From Sinohyriopsis cumingii (lineage: Eukaryota > Mollusca > Bivalvia > Unionida > Unionidae): a DNA stretch of 64,000 bases. Location of the stretch: the NCBI GenBank assembly GCA_028554795.2, contig CM068842.1:54511608-54575607 (forward strand), read 5' to 3'. The position numbers were made by a program, and so were the translations under genes. Shown piece by piece: positions 1-10,905 of the stretch. The number at the start of each line of letters is the position of its first letter. The stretch's first letter is position 1. Under the pieces are notes generated by a model. That model was not told the DNA's origin. It saw only the letters and a list, made by a program, of their open reading frames with translations, and did no database searches.

Positions 1-1553
1 TAATGTTCTCGGTGAGTGCAAGATAAGCTATAAGTGACAGCCAGTATAACTTTTGGAGGATGACCCTGGGAAAACCCTAGTAAGAACCACCTACCGACTG
101 GAAGCTACTGGTAGCTTTCTCACATACCCACATTGGCTGAGCCAGAGACTTGAACCCACGCAGAGAGAGGATTATTATTAATAATAATAATGATGATGAC
201 TGTTTGAAGATGAAGCTGATTTAGCCAGCTGACCAATCTTCCACTTGGCTTTGTACAGTTGCATGCATACAATGTCAGGTTTTTACAGGTTGTGGTGTAG
301 ACATCAAAGTCAGTAAAATCTCAATTGTGGATATACTTGTATAAAATATGTACCAGACATTAAAGATGAGTACATAAGGAATCGTACTAAGATTAGAAGT
401 GATCCTATATAGGGCATCTCAGGTGAGTATATGAACGAACATTAAAAGTAGAGTAGAAATCAGAGAAATACCAAATCGTACAAAATAATTGTTTCTGTAG
501 ATGCTTCTTAAAACACTTGGAGAAGTCAGCTGACTGTCAACAGGGTGGAATTGAGTTCCTTAGCTTGGCTCCATAATAAGCAATGCTATAATTATAAAAA
601 TAAGAATTTGTTTTAGGTAAATTTAATGGTTGCTTGAGATGAATCTCAGTTCATACATATTTGCATTTTCCATGACTTAAATTCGCCTGCAAGATAACCA
701 GGACCAGCCCATGTAAGGATTTGTAGACTTTTAAACCCTTTAAAGTTTTGTCTCTTAAAGCAGTGCAAATTCTGTCCCTTTTTTCTGTAAATTTAGTTAA
801 GTCAGAGCCTCCTATTCTATCATTCTATCCCTGTATACAGACAGTTTGAAAGATGGAGATGAAGTTACAGCTACCGTAGCAACACCCGACGACACCATCT
901 CCAAACAATTGCTGGATAAAGCCACACTACATTAAATTAAAATGGGGGGTTGGGGCAGGGGTATCATCTTTTTGGAGTCCCATTTCCACATTGAAAGCCT
1001 TACAGAATGTTAAATCTGACATACCATTAACATCCCAGTTATATGGGAAATAAGGGTAACTAAATGGCAGATTAAACAGCCATAGCTGCTCTGCAGTACC
1101 AGGTTACCAAAAGGTATATAGATATATAAATCAGCATGTTTATTCTAGAATTTCTATATTGTGAAGAAATAATAATCTCTATCAAGTTAGTTTGTTGACT
1201 TAACTCCTTATGAAATTGTATAATTATACTCTGTATGGAAGTATTGGTGAATAAATTGTGTGATAGGGAATGGTACAGTATCATGGGTTTAAACAAAACA
1301 GCTTGTGTATCTATTTGCTGAAGTGGACCCTATACAATGTCCTTGACTGAATGTTCAGATGTTCTTGTATCCTTTTTAAAAAATCCATGTTTTTGTTTAT
1401 TCTCAGCTGAGATACATGAATATTCTCAATATTAGCTGCTTGTTGCTGTTTCTTAGCATTTACTGACTCCCAGTAATTAATGACACTTCATTTTCCCAGG
1501 TGTTTCATCTGTTTTTGGTAATCCCTGCAATTGGCACAATTATATCTATAAAC

Positions 1554-1556
<3 letters not shown>
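1..1556. other. Intergenic or upstream stretch without a gene
   Basis: I see no convincing coding region on either strand. The stretch is AT-rich and has a short ATT/ATG-type simple repeat near 175-200. The only recognisable element is a minus-strand SINE fragment near the left edge, listed separately. The short open frame at 1072-1296 (minus) has no recognisable motif and is probably chance. Confidence 0.6.
54..166 (-). repeat. tRNA-derived SINE, family A (fragment)
   Basis: This matches the middle of SINE family A in reverse orientation: the segments for 'aagaaccacc', 'gaagctactgg', 'ctttctcacatacccacattgg' (in pieces) and 'cttgaacccacgcagagaga' recur in the same order as in the complete copies at 10581-10830 and 57790-58045. 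The tRNA-like head and the GTTAAACCC tail are missing or degraded. It is an old copy. Confidence 0.75.

Positions 1557-1621
<65 letters not shown>
1557..1621. repeat. (TA)n microsatellite
   Basis: About 32 TA repeats in a row. The array directly abuts the 3' end of the minus-strand L2-like LINE fragment at 1622-2949. The element is bounded by a second TA array on its other side. Confidence 0.95.
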
Positions 1622-1624
<3 letters not shown>

Positions 1625-2948
1625 TGAGGACTTTGTATAAGCACCTAATCTTTCGAAGCTCTAAGCGCTTTACAACATTAGACAACACCTATAAGATAAA
1701 AAACATATAATGATATGATTACAAAAACAAACCCCATTTAATTAGAAAACATTAAAAAACATGCTGAGAATATTTAAGGTAGGAAACATTATTAGGTCTT
1801 TAAGTTTGTTCTTGCAGTCGAAATAAGTGAGTTTTGAGAGCCCTCTTGAATGTGATCACTGTATCTTTGTGTCTGAGTTCAGTGGGCATTCATTCCACGT
1901 TGCTGGGCCCTGGTATGCAAAAGAATGCTGTCCATATGACTTTGTTTTCATACTTGGAATAATGAGTATACGATTGTCAGAAGAGGAGTGTAAGTATCTT
2001 GCTGGTGTGTACACATGGGTGAGGTCGGATAGGTATGTTGGACTAGACTCCGACAGTGAAACATAGCACAGAGAACAAATTTTGTGTTTGATTCTGGATT
2101 GAATGGATAGCCAGTGTAGGGTACAGAGCAGCGGAGACGTGTGCTCTGATCATGGTACTCTAAGTATGATCCAAGCAGCTGTGTTTTGAACTTTTTGAAG
2201 TTTCTGGAGCAGATATTGAGATGAATCAGACAGAATTGAGTTACAATAGTCCAGTCTTGAAAGTACTAATGAACATACAAGTGTTTTGGTGGCATCAGCT
2301 GAAAGATATTTGCGAATTGAGCTGATGCATCTCAGCTCAAGATATGCAGCCTTGCATATGTTCATGACATGTTGGTGCAATGTGAGAGTACTGTCCAGAG
2401 TAACACCTAGGTTTCGTACTGATTATGTGAATTTAATGTTGGTGTTGCTGATATTTATTGTTTGAGGTAAAGGATGTGAATGAGAAAGTCTTTGTGTTGT
2501 GATCAGAATGGCCTCAGTTTTATCATCATTCATCTGCAGCTTGTTACATGTCATCCATGATTTCACATCAGAAATGCACCTCTCAACACCTTGGATGGTA
2601 GCATCAACTTCAGTTGGGTGGCTAGATTAGAGTCATCAGAGTACAATTGGTGAGACAATGGATGATGATCTATGACACTTGAGAGAGACTGAGTGTACAG
2701 AATGAAGAGAACAGGTCCAAGAAACACCACAACATAGATCAACTGGGCTGGAGTGTATTCCATTTGCAGATACAATTTGTGTCCTGTTGACCAAGTAGGA
2801 CTTGAACCACAGTAAGGCTGCATCATGAATGCCAAATACATGCTGGAGACGGTGAAGTAATATATCATGGTCTATTGTGTCAAATGCTGCAGACAAATCA
2901 AGGAGGGTGAGGACTAATCTTTCCGCTATCCAATGCAGAGAGAATGTC

Positions 2949-2949
<1 letters not shown>
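1622..2949 (-). mobile_element. L2/CR1-group LINE fragment (reverse transcriptase C-terminal part plus 3' end)
   Basis: Reads on the minus strand as a 5'-truncated non-LTR retrotransposon. Near 2870-2900 it encodes LDLSAAFDTIDHDILLHRL, the reverse transcriptase motif with the first catalytic Asp. It continues through a degraded GVPQGS-like region and a YADD-like region (here YSDD), then the thumb segment ending KVQNTA.WIILRVP near 2150-2200, then a 3' UTR with the 'aagcgctt...' motif near 1665. It is closely related to the longer + strand copy at 50423-52440; nearly every block can be paired by eye. It carries several frameshifts and stop codons and is dead. Whether the family is L2, Crack or another CR1-group clade cannot be settled without a phylogeny. 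Confidence 0.85.

Positions 2950-2996
<47 letters not shown>
2950..2996. repeat. (TA)n microsatellite
   Basis: About 22 TA repeats immediately next to the 5'-truncated end of the LINE fragment at 1622-2949, so that the LINE is sandwiched between two TA arrays. Confidence 0.95.
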
Positions 2997-3000
<4 letters not shown>

Positions 3001-3289
3001 ACCTATTTGGTCTGTGTAGTACATGAATGAATATGAAATATGTGAGAAAGAAAATAAACAAGCCAAAAATGTATCACTGCTAATAAATAGCACAGTAATG
3101 TAAAAACAAGACAGTGAATCCATAAATATGGCACATTTGACTTAGGACAGAGAATTTTTAAAGTGAGAAGAAATGCCAGACCCAACACTTATGTTGCATT
3201 TAGAACACTTGCGGCAAAATATGTGGAATCAAAGTTCAGCACACAAACTTTGAAACATGAAGCATTATATTATCGCAGAAAAGTAGTAG

Positions 3290-3485
3290 TACTTTGCCTA
3301 TCTGGTATAGGAGACAAGTATACCTGACTCAATCAAGCATACCTACTTAAGGTGAATCGAAGGGAATGCATGCAGTGCAAATGTCCACAGACAGTGGGAC
3401 ACATCCTTATAGAATTTATCTTCCATCATGTTAAAGCGAAGCATTAAGATGTGCGTGAAGAAACTGTATGATGGTGTAGCCCAAC
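3290..3485 (+). mobile_element. Degraded LINE ORF2 C-terminal tail (zinc-knuckle-like)
   Basis: In one frame with stops the stretch reads like the cysteine/histidine-rich end of I/Jockey-type LINE polyproteins: a YLLKVNRRECMQCKCPQTV segment followed by GHILIEF. This fits the family pattern C-x2-C-x(4-8)-H-I-L. I see no other part of the element nearby. It is a small fossil piece and the assignment is by motif resemblance only. Confidence 0.5.
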
Positions 3486-3686
3486 CACTTAATAATTATT
3501 ATTGGACTTTTTCTAGTGATGCAGTGTAAATATAAATAAATTGGCACCTTGTGTTTTAATAAATTTTGAATGTTACCTCCTTACAATTTACAGTTTTATC
3601 TTCTACTTAATGTTTACTGTTTTTCGGAAGATTTATTTTTGTAATTTTTTTTTTGCATTTCATTGTTACATTTTCATTTTTCTTGG

Positions 3687-4012
3687 ACCGCTCCAGTGGC
3701 CTAGTGGTTAGAGCGTCTGCCTACAATGTGGGAGGTTGCGGGTTTGAACCCCGGCCAAGTCATACCAATGACTTATAAAATGGCACTGACAGCTGCCACA
3801 CTAGGCACTCAGCATTAAGAGGTTAGTGTTAAAACTGGTCAGCCTGGTGTCAGGATAATGTGACTGGGTGGGACATCATAGTACTTGTTTGCGGCACGAT
3901 TCCTCTGTGCTAGACATCACTCTAAACTGCCACACTGCAGACATCAAAGCGATATGACTGAAAAATCATTAAAGCTACGTCAAAAATCCAAATCACACAC
4001 ACATACGCACAC
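3687..4012 (+). repeat. tRNA-derived SINE, family B (near full length)
   Basis: The head is tRNA-like: box A 'tggcctagtggttagagcg' and box B 'gggtttgaacccc'. A conserved non-tRNA body follows ('ttaagaggttagtgtta', 'cctggtgtcaggataatgtg', 'actgggtgggacatcat', 'ctgccacactgcagacat'). The tail ends in a CA-rich run. The same order is seen at 6640, 10321, 20441 and 40153. The central block may correspond to one of the conserved SINE core domains known in invertebrates, but I could not check which. Confidence 0.85.
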
Positions 4013-4289
4013 AAATATTTTTCTATCTTTACGTTTAGTTGTCCCTATATAACCATTATTGTGCTGATGTGCCATAAAATACTATTACATGCATAACTCA
4101 GTGTTGTATACTAGATTCCATTGGCAAAGGCAAGGAACACTTTGTCCGCCACCATCAAAGTTTGGAGAAGACATTTTAGGCGACAAAGGAAAACAATAGT
4201 ACATAGTGTACTCATAGTGATATATAAATGAGATAATCTCCTGAAGTTAAGACCACGTTTAGTTTTCATATTCAGTCTCTTTAAATATC

Positions 4290-4570
4290 ACTGATCATTG
4301 ATGAAGTTCTGAAATCCTTCATAGTAAATTGCCGTGGTCTAGGCATCATGAAATAAATATCATCTGACTCCCTTTCCTTGGCCTCACTGTCAAATGCGGA
4401 TGTTTATTTAGAGAAGGAGCTTGGGTTTTGTAAGTAACACTTTGATCATACAATTTGTAAAATTTATTCAAGGTTGCGGCTGAACACGTTAGTTGTGCGG
4501 TAAGATCAAATAACACCACTCTTTTACTTGACACCACACACGCGGCTCAGTGAAAGATTTCTCACGTTTG
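4290..4570. repeat. Low-copy repeat X, copy 1
   Basis: This stretch shares scattered blocks, in the same order, with 25370-25600 and 38000-38290. Examples are 'gctgaacacgttagttgtgcgg' here (in pieces) against 'actgaacatgtgacagttgcacgg' at 25440, and the 'atgcggatgtttattta' block against 'atgcgggtgtttaccta' at 38076. Short open frames occur on the minus strand in all copies, but they differ in frame and have no recognisable motif. Divergence is high, so function is unlikely or unknown. Confidence 0.45.
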
Positions 4571-6639
4571 AAAACAAGCTATGCTATTCAATTCAGTTAT
4601 TTACTGGAAGAGGCAGACCTTCTTGGTTCTGAAACGCTGCATTTATTTGCGGCTCAAAAGGACATCTTAGCAAACCAAGGTTTTGATATGTAAGTGTATC
4701 TATACCTTGGCAGGTCAATAAGATGTTTTAGTGCTTTGCACTAGCGATATTGTTTGGTTTCAAGAGTTTCCTCTCTTAGTATGTAATGCCAACCAAGCAG
4801 TAACGTGTAACAGCATCGTCCGAAAATGGTGGAGGCAATTTAAATCAAAAGGATACTTTGCAAGTTTGATACGTAATGTCTGACTACATACCAGAAAGAA
4901 ACCATTGTAGGTGTATTTGAGGAAAATGATGTATTTACGCAAACACAGACCGGCAGTAGAAAATCGCTTATGTACGAGTCCAGTCCAGTTGTGTGCACCT
5001 CATGTCTTAATTATGGAGGAACAGTGTCCAAATTTGAAGTACTTGATCATGATTAGATGCAGTAGCTTGTCAATGCATCCAGTGAATTTCACAGGCCCGA
5101 AGCACTGAAATATCTGATTGACCCGCCAAGGTGTAAATTAGGCTAACATATCGGAACATTGGCTTTGGAAGACGTCAGAAGGACTGTAAACTTAAAAACA
5201 GAGTGAGTGATGCCTTTGCACCACCGAAAACTTTTATACGGTACACGGGTAGCTTGTGGCACATTTTAAAACCCAGGTTATTATCAACGGACGGGTACCC
5301 GAGTATCCGATACCCGCTGGCATCTTTTCCATTGATAGTGCCAGTAGATACATTTATTAACATCCACTTACACCAAAGACTATGTCAGTATGGTAATCTG
5401 TGCGTATTTATTCAAATTAAGTAAAATATTAACTGGTGTTCAAAAAGTAAATACTAGAACAGTTTAACCAGTCTATTTAGTCCTGACTGTTGAATGTTGT
5501 GCATCTCCAGTATCATCGAAAAACTTCCAGACGATAATTATTGATCGCGATGTACTTTTAAAATGGTTCCCTGGTACTAAACTGGGTTAAGAAAAGAGCA
5601 AGTCGGGCCTATCATAATAAATAATAGGGTTTTATGATTTTGTTTTCAGCCGACGCGCTATTTTCGTTGTGACATCACAGCACGCGACATTTAGTCAGGT
5701 TTGTACTTGGTCACACCTTTTAGGTTTGCTTCGTCTAATAATGTCAACGATATTTAACATTGACTTTGCCATATGTATTTTTGGGGCGTGGGTGGATTTA
5801 TAAGTACTATCTTCGAGAAGGAATGTGGATGTTTGTGGATTCAGATAAAGTTATCACTTGCCATTTAAATGTATCTGTAATAGAAATCTAACAAATTACA
5901 CTCGCTACTAAAGAGGCGGTTCTGAACACATGCATAACCTGTATGACTTTTAATGAAAAGCAATTTTTTTTATGTTGACGAGAAAGCTGCCAACAGGGCC
6001 AATATTTTGGGGACACGTGCCAAAAGAAATTGTAAGCGGGAGCGATGCATATAAAAAATTTTTTACTACAGTTATTTGTGGTCAAGTCTAAGTCCATGGT
6101 AGCATATACGACTGGTTAGAGCTTTAAATATGATCTTGTGTAATTTCTAAATACCAGAATGCTTTATTGCTTGAATGATTTAAAAAATTTGATTGAGAAT
6201 CTTCTAGTTTTTTTCTCCTTAATTTCATAGTTTTATAGGGGTAGTGTTTTCCATGTCCGTTCTAACCTCCCATCATATATTTCCTGTTGGTCAGCTTGTT
6301 TTTCCTTTCTTCCCATTACCGGTTTCATGAGTTGTTACTTCCGCCCCGAAATCGATGTAATCTCGTCTAATGTCAAGATTCTTTTATATATTGTTATATT
6401 TAATTTCTTTTGGGCTTTTGCGGGCTTTAAAAATAAAGCCTTATAAAGTTGTAATGTATTAATAATCTTATGTTAATCTATTTTATGGTGAATATACGTC
6501 GTTCTTTCTCCGCTCGCCCTCCTACTTGCCTATTACATTTGTCCACGTACGTGTGTGTGTGTGTGTGTGTGTATCTATATATCCTGTTTTGCTTTTCATC
6601 ATCAGTGGTCCATATGGTAGGAGTGTTGTTTCTTCCTTC

Positions 6640-6955
6640 GGATCCCACGTCGGATGCGGGAGGTCGCAGGTTCGGACCCCGACCGAGTGATACCAAAGAC
6701 AAAAAAAAAAATGGTACTAACAGCTCCCTAGTTAGGCGCTCCGCATTAAGGGGTTAGTGTTAGGACTGGTTGGCCTGGTGTCAGAATAATGTGACTGGGT
6801 GGGTAATGATGCTACATGTCTGCGGCATGATTCCCCAGTGCTAGAGCTCACTATAAACTGCCACAATGCAAACGTCGCAACAATTTGACTGAAAAATTGT
6901 AAGTTTCGTTATAAATCCTACGGTAGGTAATCACACACACACACACAGACACTCT
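6640..6955 (+). repeat. tRNA-derived SINE, family B (5'-damaged)
   Basis: Begins inside the tRNA-like head ('ggatgcgggaggtcgcaggt', box B 'ggttcggacccc'; box A is missing). It then follows the family B body through 'ggcctggtgtcagaataatg' and 'tgcggcatgattccccagtg' to a CA-rich tail. Overlapping open frames at 6470-6757 are a by-product of this SINE. Confidence 0.8.
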
Positions 6956-6999
6956 CTCTTCCTTCTGGTCATCTTTGCTAGCCAAGGTTTCTATATGAT

Positions 7000-8079
7000 A
7001 ACCCTGTTTACACCTTCGCGGGTCGAACAGATATACCGCTGATTTATCCTAGCGACATCTATTGGATTTCCTGAGTTGCCTCCCTTAGTATGTAATGCCA
7101 ACTAACCAATAACGTAGTGCATTGTACATCAGCCGAAAATTGTGGTGGCAATTGACCAAAACAGGATACATTGCAAGTTTAACATCGAACGTATGACTAC
7201 GTACCAGAGGGGAGCCATTTCATGTCTATCAGTAGATGACGATGGACGATTTCAGAAATGTATTAGACACTGAGGATCATTTATTAGACTTTGTACCAGA
7301 AGACGGTGAAATTTATTGGTTACTGTGTATTACAAAAAGGGGACTTAGCTAATATTGTTTATTAGTAACACATGTGAAATCATATGGAAGTAACATATAA
7401 TGGAATACTGTGAAACGAATCATTCTAAACTGTTTTCATACTGGTGTGTGGACTAGAACTCATGGACTTACCTAAAATTTAAATGGATTAAAAAATGACT
7501 AATTTGATTTTACTACATGACGATGGACAAATTGTAAAATATCCGTCTCGGTTGCTAACGGTCGCGGATTCGACATCTTTGCTAGCCAAGGTTTTGATAA
7601 CTTTGCCTGCACCTTGACGGATCGAACAGCTATATAGGTGCTTTTTCCTAGCGACATCTATTGGATTTCATGTGTTGCCTCTCTTAGTATGTAATTCCAA
7701 CTGACCAATAGCATGTTGCATTGTACATCGGCCGAAAACGGTGGTGACAATTGACCTCAAAAAGATACTTTAAGTTTAACATCGAAACTATGTCTATGTA
7801 CCAGAGGGAAGCCATTACGGGTCTATTTGAGTGAAAGGTATTTGTGCAAAACGGATCGGCAGTGGGAAATTGCTTATTTATGAGGTCATTCATGGTGTCT
7901 GCCCCCTTGCCTCGATCATGTAGGAACAGCGTTCGAATTTGAGGAAGTTAATTCTGATTGTATGCGCCGGCTTGCCGCCGCATCCGATCACATTAACAGA
8001 TCAGAAGCACAGAAATATCTGCTCGATACCCCAAGGTGTAAATATGGCCGTCACATCGGAACCTTGGCTAGTGAAGATC
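7000..8079 (+). repeat. Internal repeats of D1 with a decayed open frame
   Basis: Three related stretches, 4640-5170, 7000-7240 and 7575-8079, share 'tctcttagtatgtaatgcca' and nearby text. In 7890-8088 a frame without stops reads ...RRLAAASDHINR...EAQKYLLDTPRCKYG and then RHIGTLASEDLDQ before TAA. The 4980-5175 copy gives the same peptide ending (EALKYLIDPPRCK, HIGTLALEDV) but is broken by stop codons. I do not recognise the family. The peptide-level similarity between copies suggests a former coding exon or transposon ORF, now decayed. Confidence 0.4.
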
Positions 8080-8185
8080 TAGACCAGTAAGTTGTTCTCC
8101 ACCTTTTCTTTTTTTTTTGACTGGCGGCAGACGCCAGTCAAAAAAAACAAAAAAAAACAAAGGTGGAGAACAACTTGCTGGTCTA
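8080..8185. mobile_element. Foldback MITE (106 bp) with 9-bp target duplication
   Basis: Almost the whole element is one palindrome. The left arm starts 'tagaccagtaagttgttctc' and the right arm ends with its complement 'gaacaacttgctggtcta'. The centre is the stem GACTGGCG / CGCCAGTC around a 5-base loop. It is flanked by GTGAAGATC at 8071-8079 and again at 8186-8194. A second copy with its own 9-bp duplication is at 40383-40492. A 9-bp duplication is typical of Mutator-like elements; no transposase is encoded. Confidence 0.88.
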
Positions 8186-9226
8186 GTGAAGATCCCTTTA
8201 GGTATAGTAGTCTCTTTTTATTACTGTGGTTTAGACGGACAGGTGGATTGATGGAGGAAAACAATGATTCTAAACCGGGGAACGGTGGAGTCGGAATCTT
8301 GGGGTTGACTTCACCAAAGACTTGATGTATCTCGGTCCTGTTGGTGACGTTTCTTCCCATGGTTTGCTTGAGCAGCGTCAATAATAAGCAGTTATACTCA
8401 AAAATTGCTGAGTGGCGCACATGCCGATTGGCGACGTTAATTCAAAACAGACAAACTAGTTTCAGTCTGATTAGAATCAGATCTCCACTGGCCTGCGTGA
8501 AGATCTGACAGCGACCGTTAAAGGGTCTTGTTCTGGTGACCCATTCTATTACGGTTAATTTACCATAATTGCTAATTTTATCAGCCAATCAGATGAAGTC
8601 TTATATCTACGTTTGGGAGACTGGGCAGTATGACTGATAAGTATCAATGTGTGCTGAACGATTTGACTTTCAAATTTCTGAAAGCTGCATTTTCATTATT
8701 TAATTCAAGGTCAGCAGAACATGACCCCTTAGCGGTTGCTGTCAGATCTTCACCAAGAACACCGGAAATCTTATTTAATCAGATTTACTAGTTTAGGTCT
8801 CGTATTTGATCCTTGCATCCATGGCTGCTATTAGTTCTCCCAATAATGTGCGGGTATATTAGAGATGTCCACCGACCGGCATTGGGCCTGCCTTCCTCGA
8901 TTTATGTCATGTTGGTGTCGAAAAATTTTCTAGTTGTGTTTTTTTTTAATAATGTTAGGTCACACAAATCTCTTTTGGTAATAGATTGTTCTTGCATTCT
9001 TTCACTAGAACGTTTCAGCAGTGCATGTATACAGTGGTTGTTTTCATGGACTGATATCTCCCATGGAAGTTGAATTTTACTCACTCGGGGTACACAGTTT
9101 TTGATTTGTAAGTTTCATTATTTTCTAAAGGTTCTTGTCCAGCCATGAAATTACAGTTTTGCCTTATATTTTTAGGTAGGTTGCTATAATGCGGTGGTGA
9201 CTATCAAAGGCATGTTTCATCGGGCA

Positions 9227-9227
<1 letters not shown>

Positions 9228-9275
<48 letters not shown>
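9228..9275. repeat. (TA)n microsatellite
   Basis: About 24 TA repeats inside D1. The paralogous position in D2 carries a separate (TA)n at 13159-13229, so the array or its seed probably predates the duplication. Confidence 0.95.
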
Positions 9276-9276
<1 letters not shown>

Positions 9277-10320
9277 TTACACGTGACAGACAATTGTTTT
9301 AAACTGGAATGATCAGGGTTACTATGCAGGATTGTTTGAGGTGTTCCAGTTGAGACTGACCTACTGACCTATTCAGTGCATTTTAAATGTTTTGTAACTA
9401 ATATGTGCAGGGACGTTGATTGTTATGATCTCAGAGCGTATCACTTAGGATGTACATGAGAACAGAGCTAGTTATTGAAACAATCATCATCTGTTCAAGA
9501 AATACGGTGGTCTAGTGTTTTGGTTGGATAAGAACGTGTGGTGTAGTTGACGTGTGCTATAGCTGGAAGGGCTTGAGGTAAATTCTGTTTATATCGGTCA
9601 GAACAAGTCATTTAATGATTAATGCTAGAAACTAACAAGTTTTGATTTTACTCGTTTTAATTATTTTATGTCTTGAAGTTTTTAAATTAATAAGGACAGT
9701 TGTTGGTTGTTGTTTAACAGATCATCAATTAGATGATAGTTTGCATAAATTTTGTATCTTCTGTCACTATTTCAACCTAAAATTAAATTAAGTCTTCCTC
9801 GCCATAACTTCGAAAATGCGTTATATTAACGGTCGTTAAACATTTAACATTGCAACGGTTCCAAATGCCTTAAACTTGTAATGTTTTTATCGCCATTTCC
9901 TTTGATTACAAATAGATGCACATTGCTATCATACAGTTGTTGTCACCATTTGCGACTCTGGCCATTGATATGGCCAACAGAGACATGGATGGACGTACAA
10001 TTAAGAACAAAGTACATGTCTGTATGGTAGTCTATGCTTATTCAAATTAAATAAAATATTAACTGTTTTTCTAAAAGTTAATACTTGAATAGTTTAACCT
10101 AAAATAGTTTAGCTAAAGTCTATTCAGTTTTGACTGTCGAATACTCTACATCTCAAATATCACCGGAAGTCGGTCAGACGAAAATTACTGATTGCTATGG
10201 ACTTGTACATTCGTTGCCAGGAACTAAACTGGATCAAGAGGACGTCGAGCAAAAACTAACAAATAACAGGGTAGTACGAATTAATTTATTAACTAGGCCG
10301 CTAGATCAGCACCGCACCTG

Positions 10321-10905
10321 ACCGCTCCGGTGGCCTAGTGGTTAGAGCGTTCGCTTCGGATGCGGGAGGTCGTGAGTCGATCCCCGGCTGAGTCATACCA
10401 AAGACTTACAAAAATGGTACTGACAGCTTCCTCGCTTGGTGCTCAGCATTAAGAGGTTAGTGTTAGGACTGGTCGACCTGGTGTCAGGATAATGTGACTG
10501 GGTGGGACATCATGCTATATGTCTGCGACATGATGCCTCAGTGTTAGGCATCACTGTAAACTGCCACACTGCAGACATCGTTGCTGTTGTTGATGATGTT
10601 GTGGGGTTTAACGCCATTTTTCAGCACACGATAGGCTATGCATGTCGGCCAGTATTAATGGTGGAGGAAGAACCCGGGAAAACCCCGGAAAGAACCACCG
10701 ACCCACGAGAAGCTACTGGCAAGCTTTCTCACATACCCACGTTGGCCGAATCCTAGACTTGAACCTACGCAGAGAGAGGTGAGATGGCAGTGATCCGTAA
10801 CGGAGAGCGCTTTAGACCACTCGGGGCCCCTGCAGATGTCGTAGCGATATGACTGAAAAATTGGTAAAGGTACGTTAAAAATCCAGATTACACGCATTCA
10901 ACCTC
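10321..10905 (+). repeat. SINE family B, split by a later SINE A
   Basis: The tRNA-like head (box A 'tggcctagtggttagagcg') and body run to 10580. They resume at 10831 with 'tgcagatgtcgtagcgatat' and end in the usual 'gttaaaaatccag' tail. The gap holds a complete minus-strand SINE A. The open frame at 10502-10756 spans both SINEs and is not a gene. Confidence 0.88.
10581..10830 (-). repeat. SINE family A nested in SINE B, with target duplication
   Basis: A complete family A copy in reverse: it starts with GTTGTTG/GTGGGGTTTAACGCC (the 3' tail) and ends with CTCGGGGCCCC (the 5' end). It is flanked by TGCAGACATCG (10570-10580) and TGCAGATGTCG (10831-10841), the target-site duplication cut from SINE B. 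This shows that family A was active after this family B copy had inserted. Confidence 0.9.

Larger units (their letters stand above)
4640..9620. repeat. Upstream tandem duplication, copy D1
   Basis: Large diverged duplication whose partner (D2) is at about 9900-13600. Matching blocks in the same order include 5388-5560 with 10014-10190, 5650-5700 with 10965-11010, 6065-6360 with 11400-11640, 8200-8420 with 12300-12500, and 8930-9600 with 12770-13550. Each copy also has private insertions: SINE B at 6640 and a foldback MITE at 8080 in D1, SINEs B and A at 10321 in D2. The block lies upstream of the first coding exon of PHKG, so it may contain promoter or 5' UTR exon material. No open reading frame survives in both copies. 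Confidence 0.7.

Noticed and set aside
1488-1688. Open frames rich in IYIYIY at 1488, 13081, 28414, 30626 and 36260
   Set aside because: They are translations of (TA)n microsatellites and carry no other coding signal.
8079-8420. 113-codon minus-strand frame similar to the minus-strand frame at 12313-12576
   Set aside because: The similarity comes from the D1/D2 duplication. The frame runs into the foldback MITE in D1 and the copies differ by frameshifting indels.
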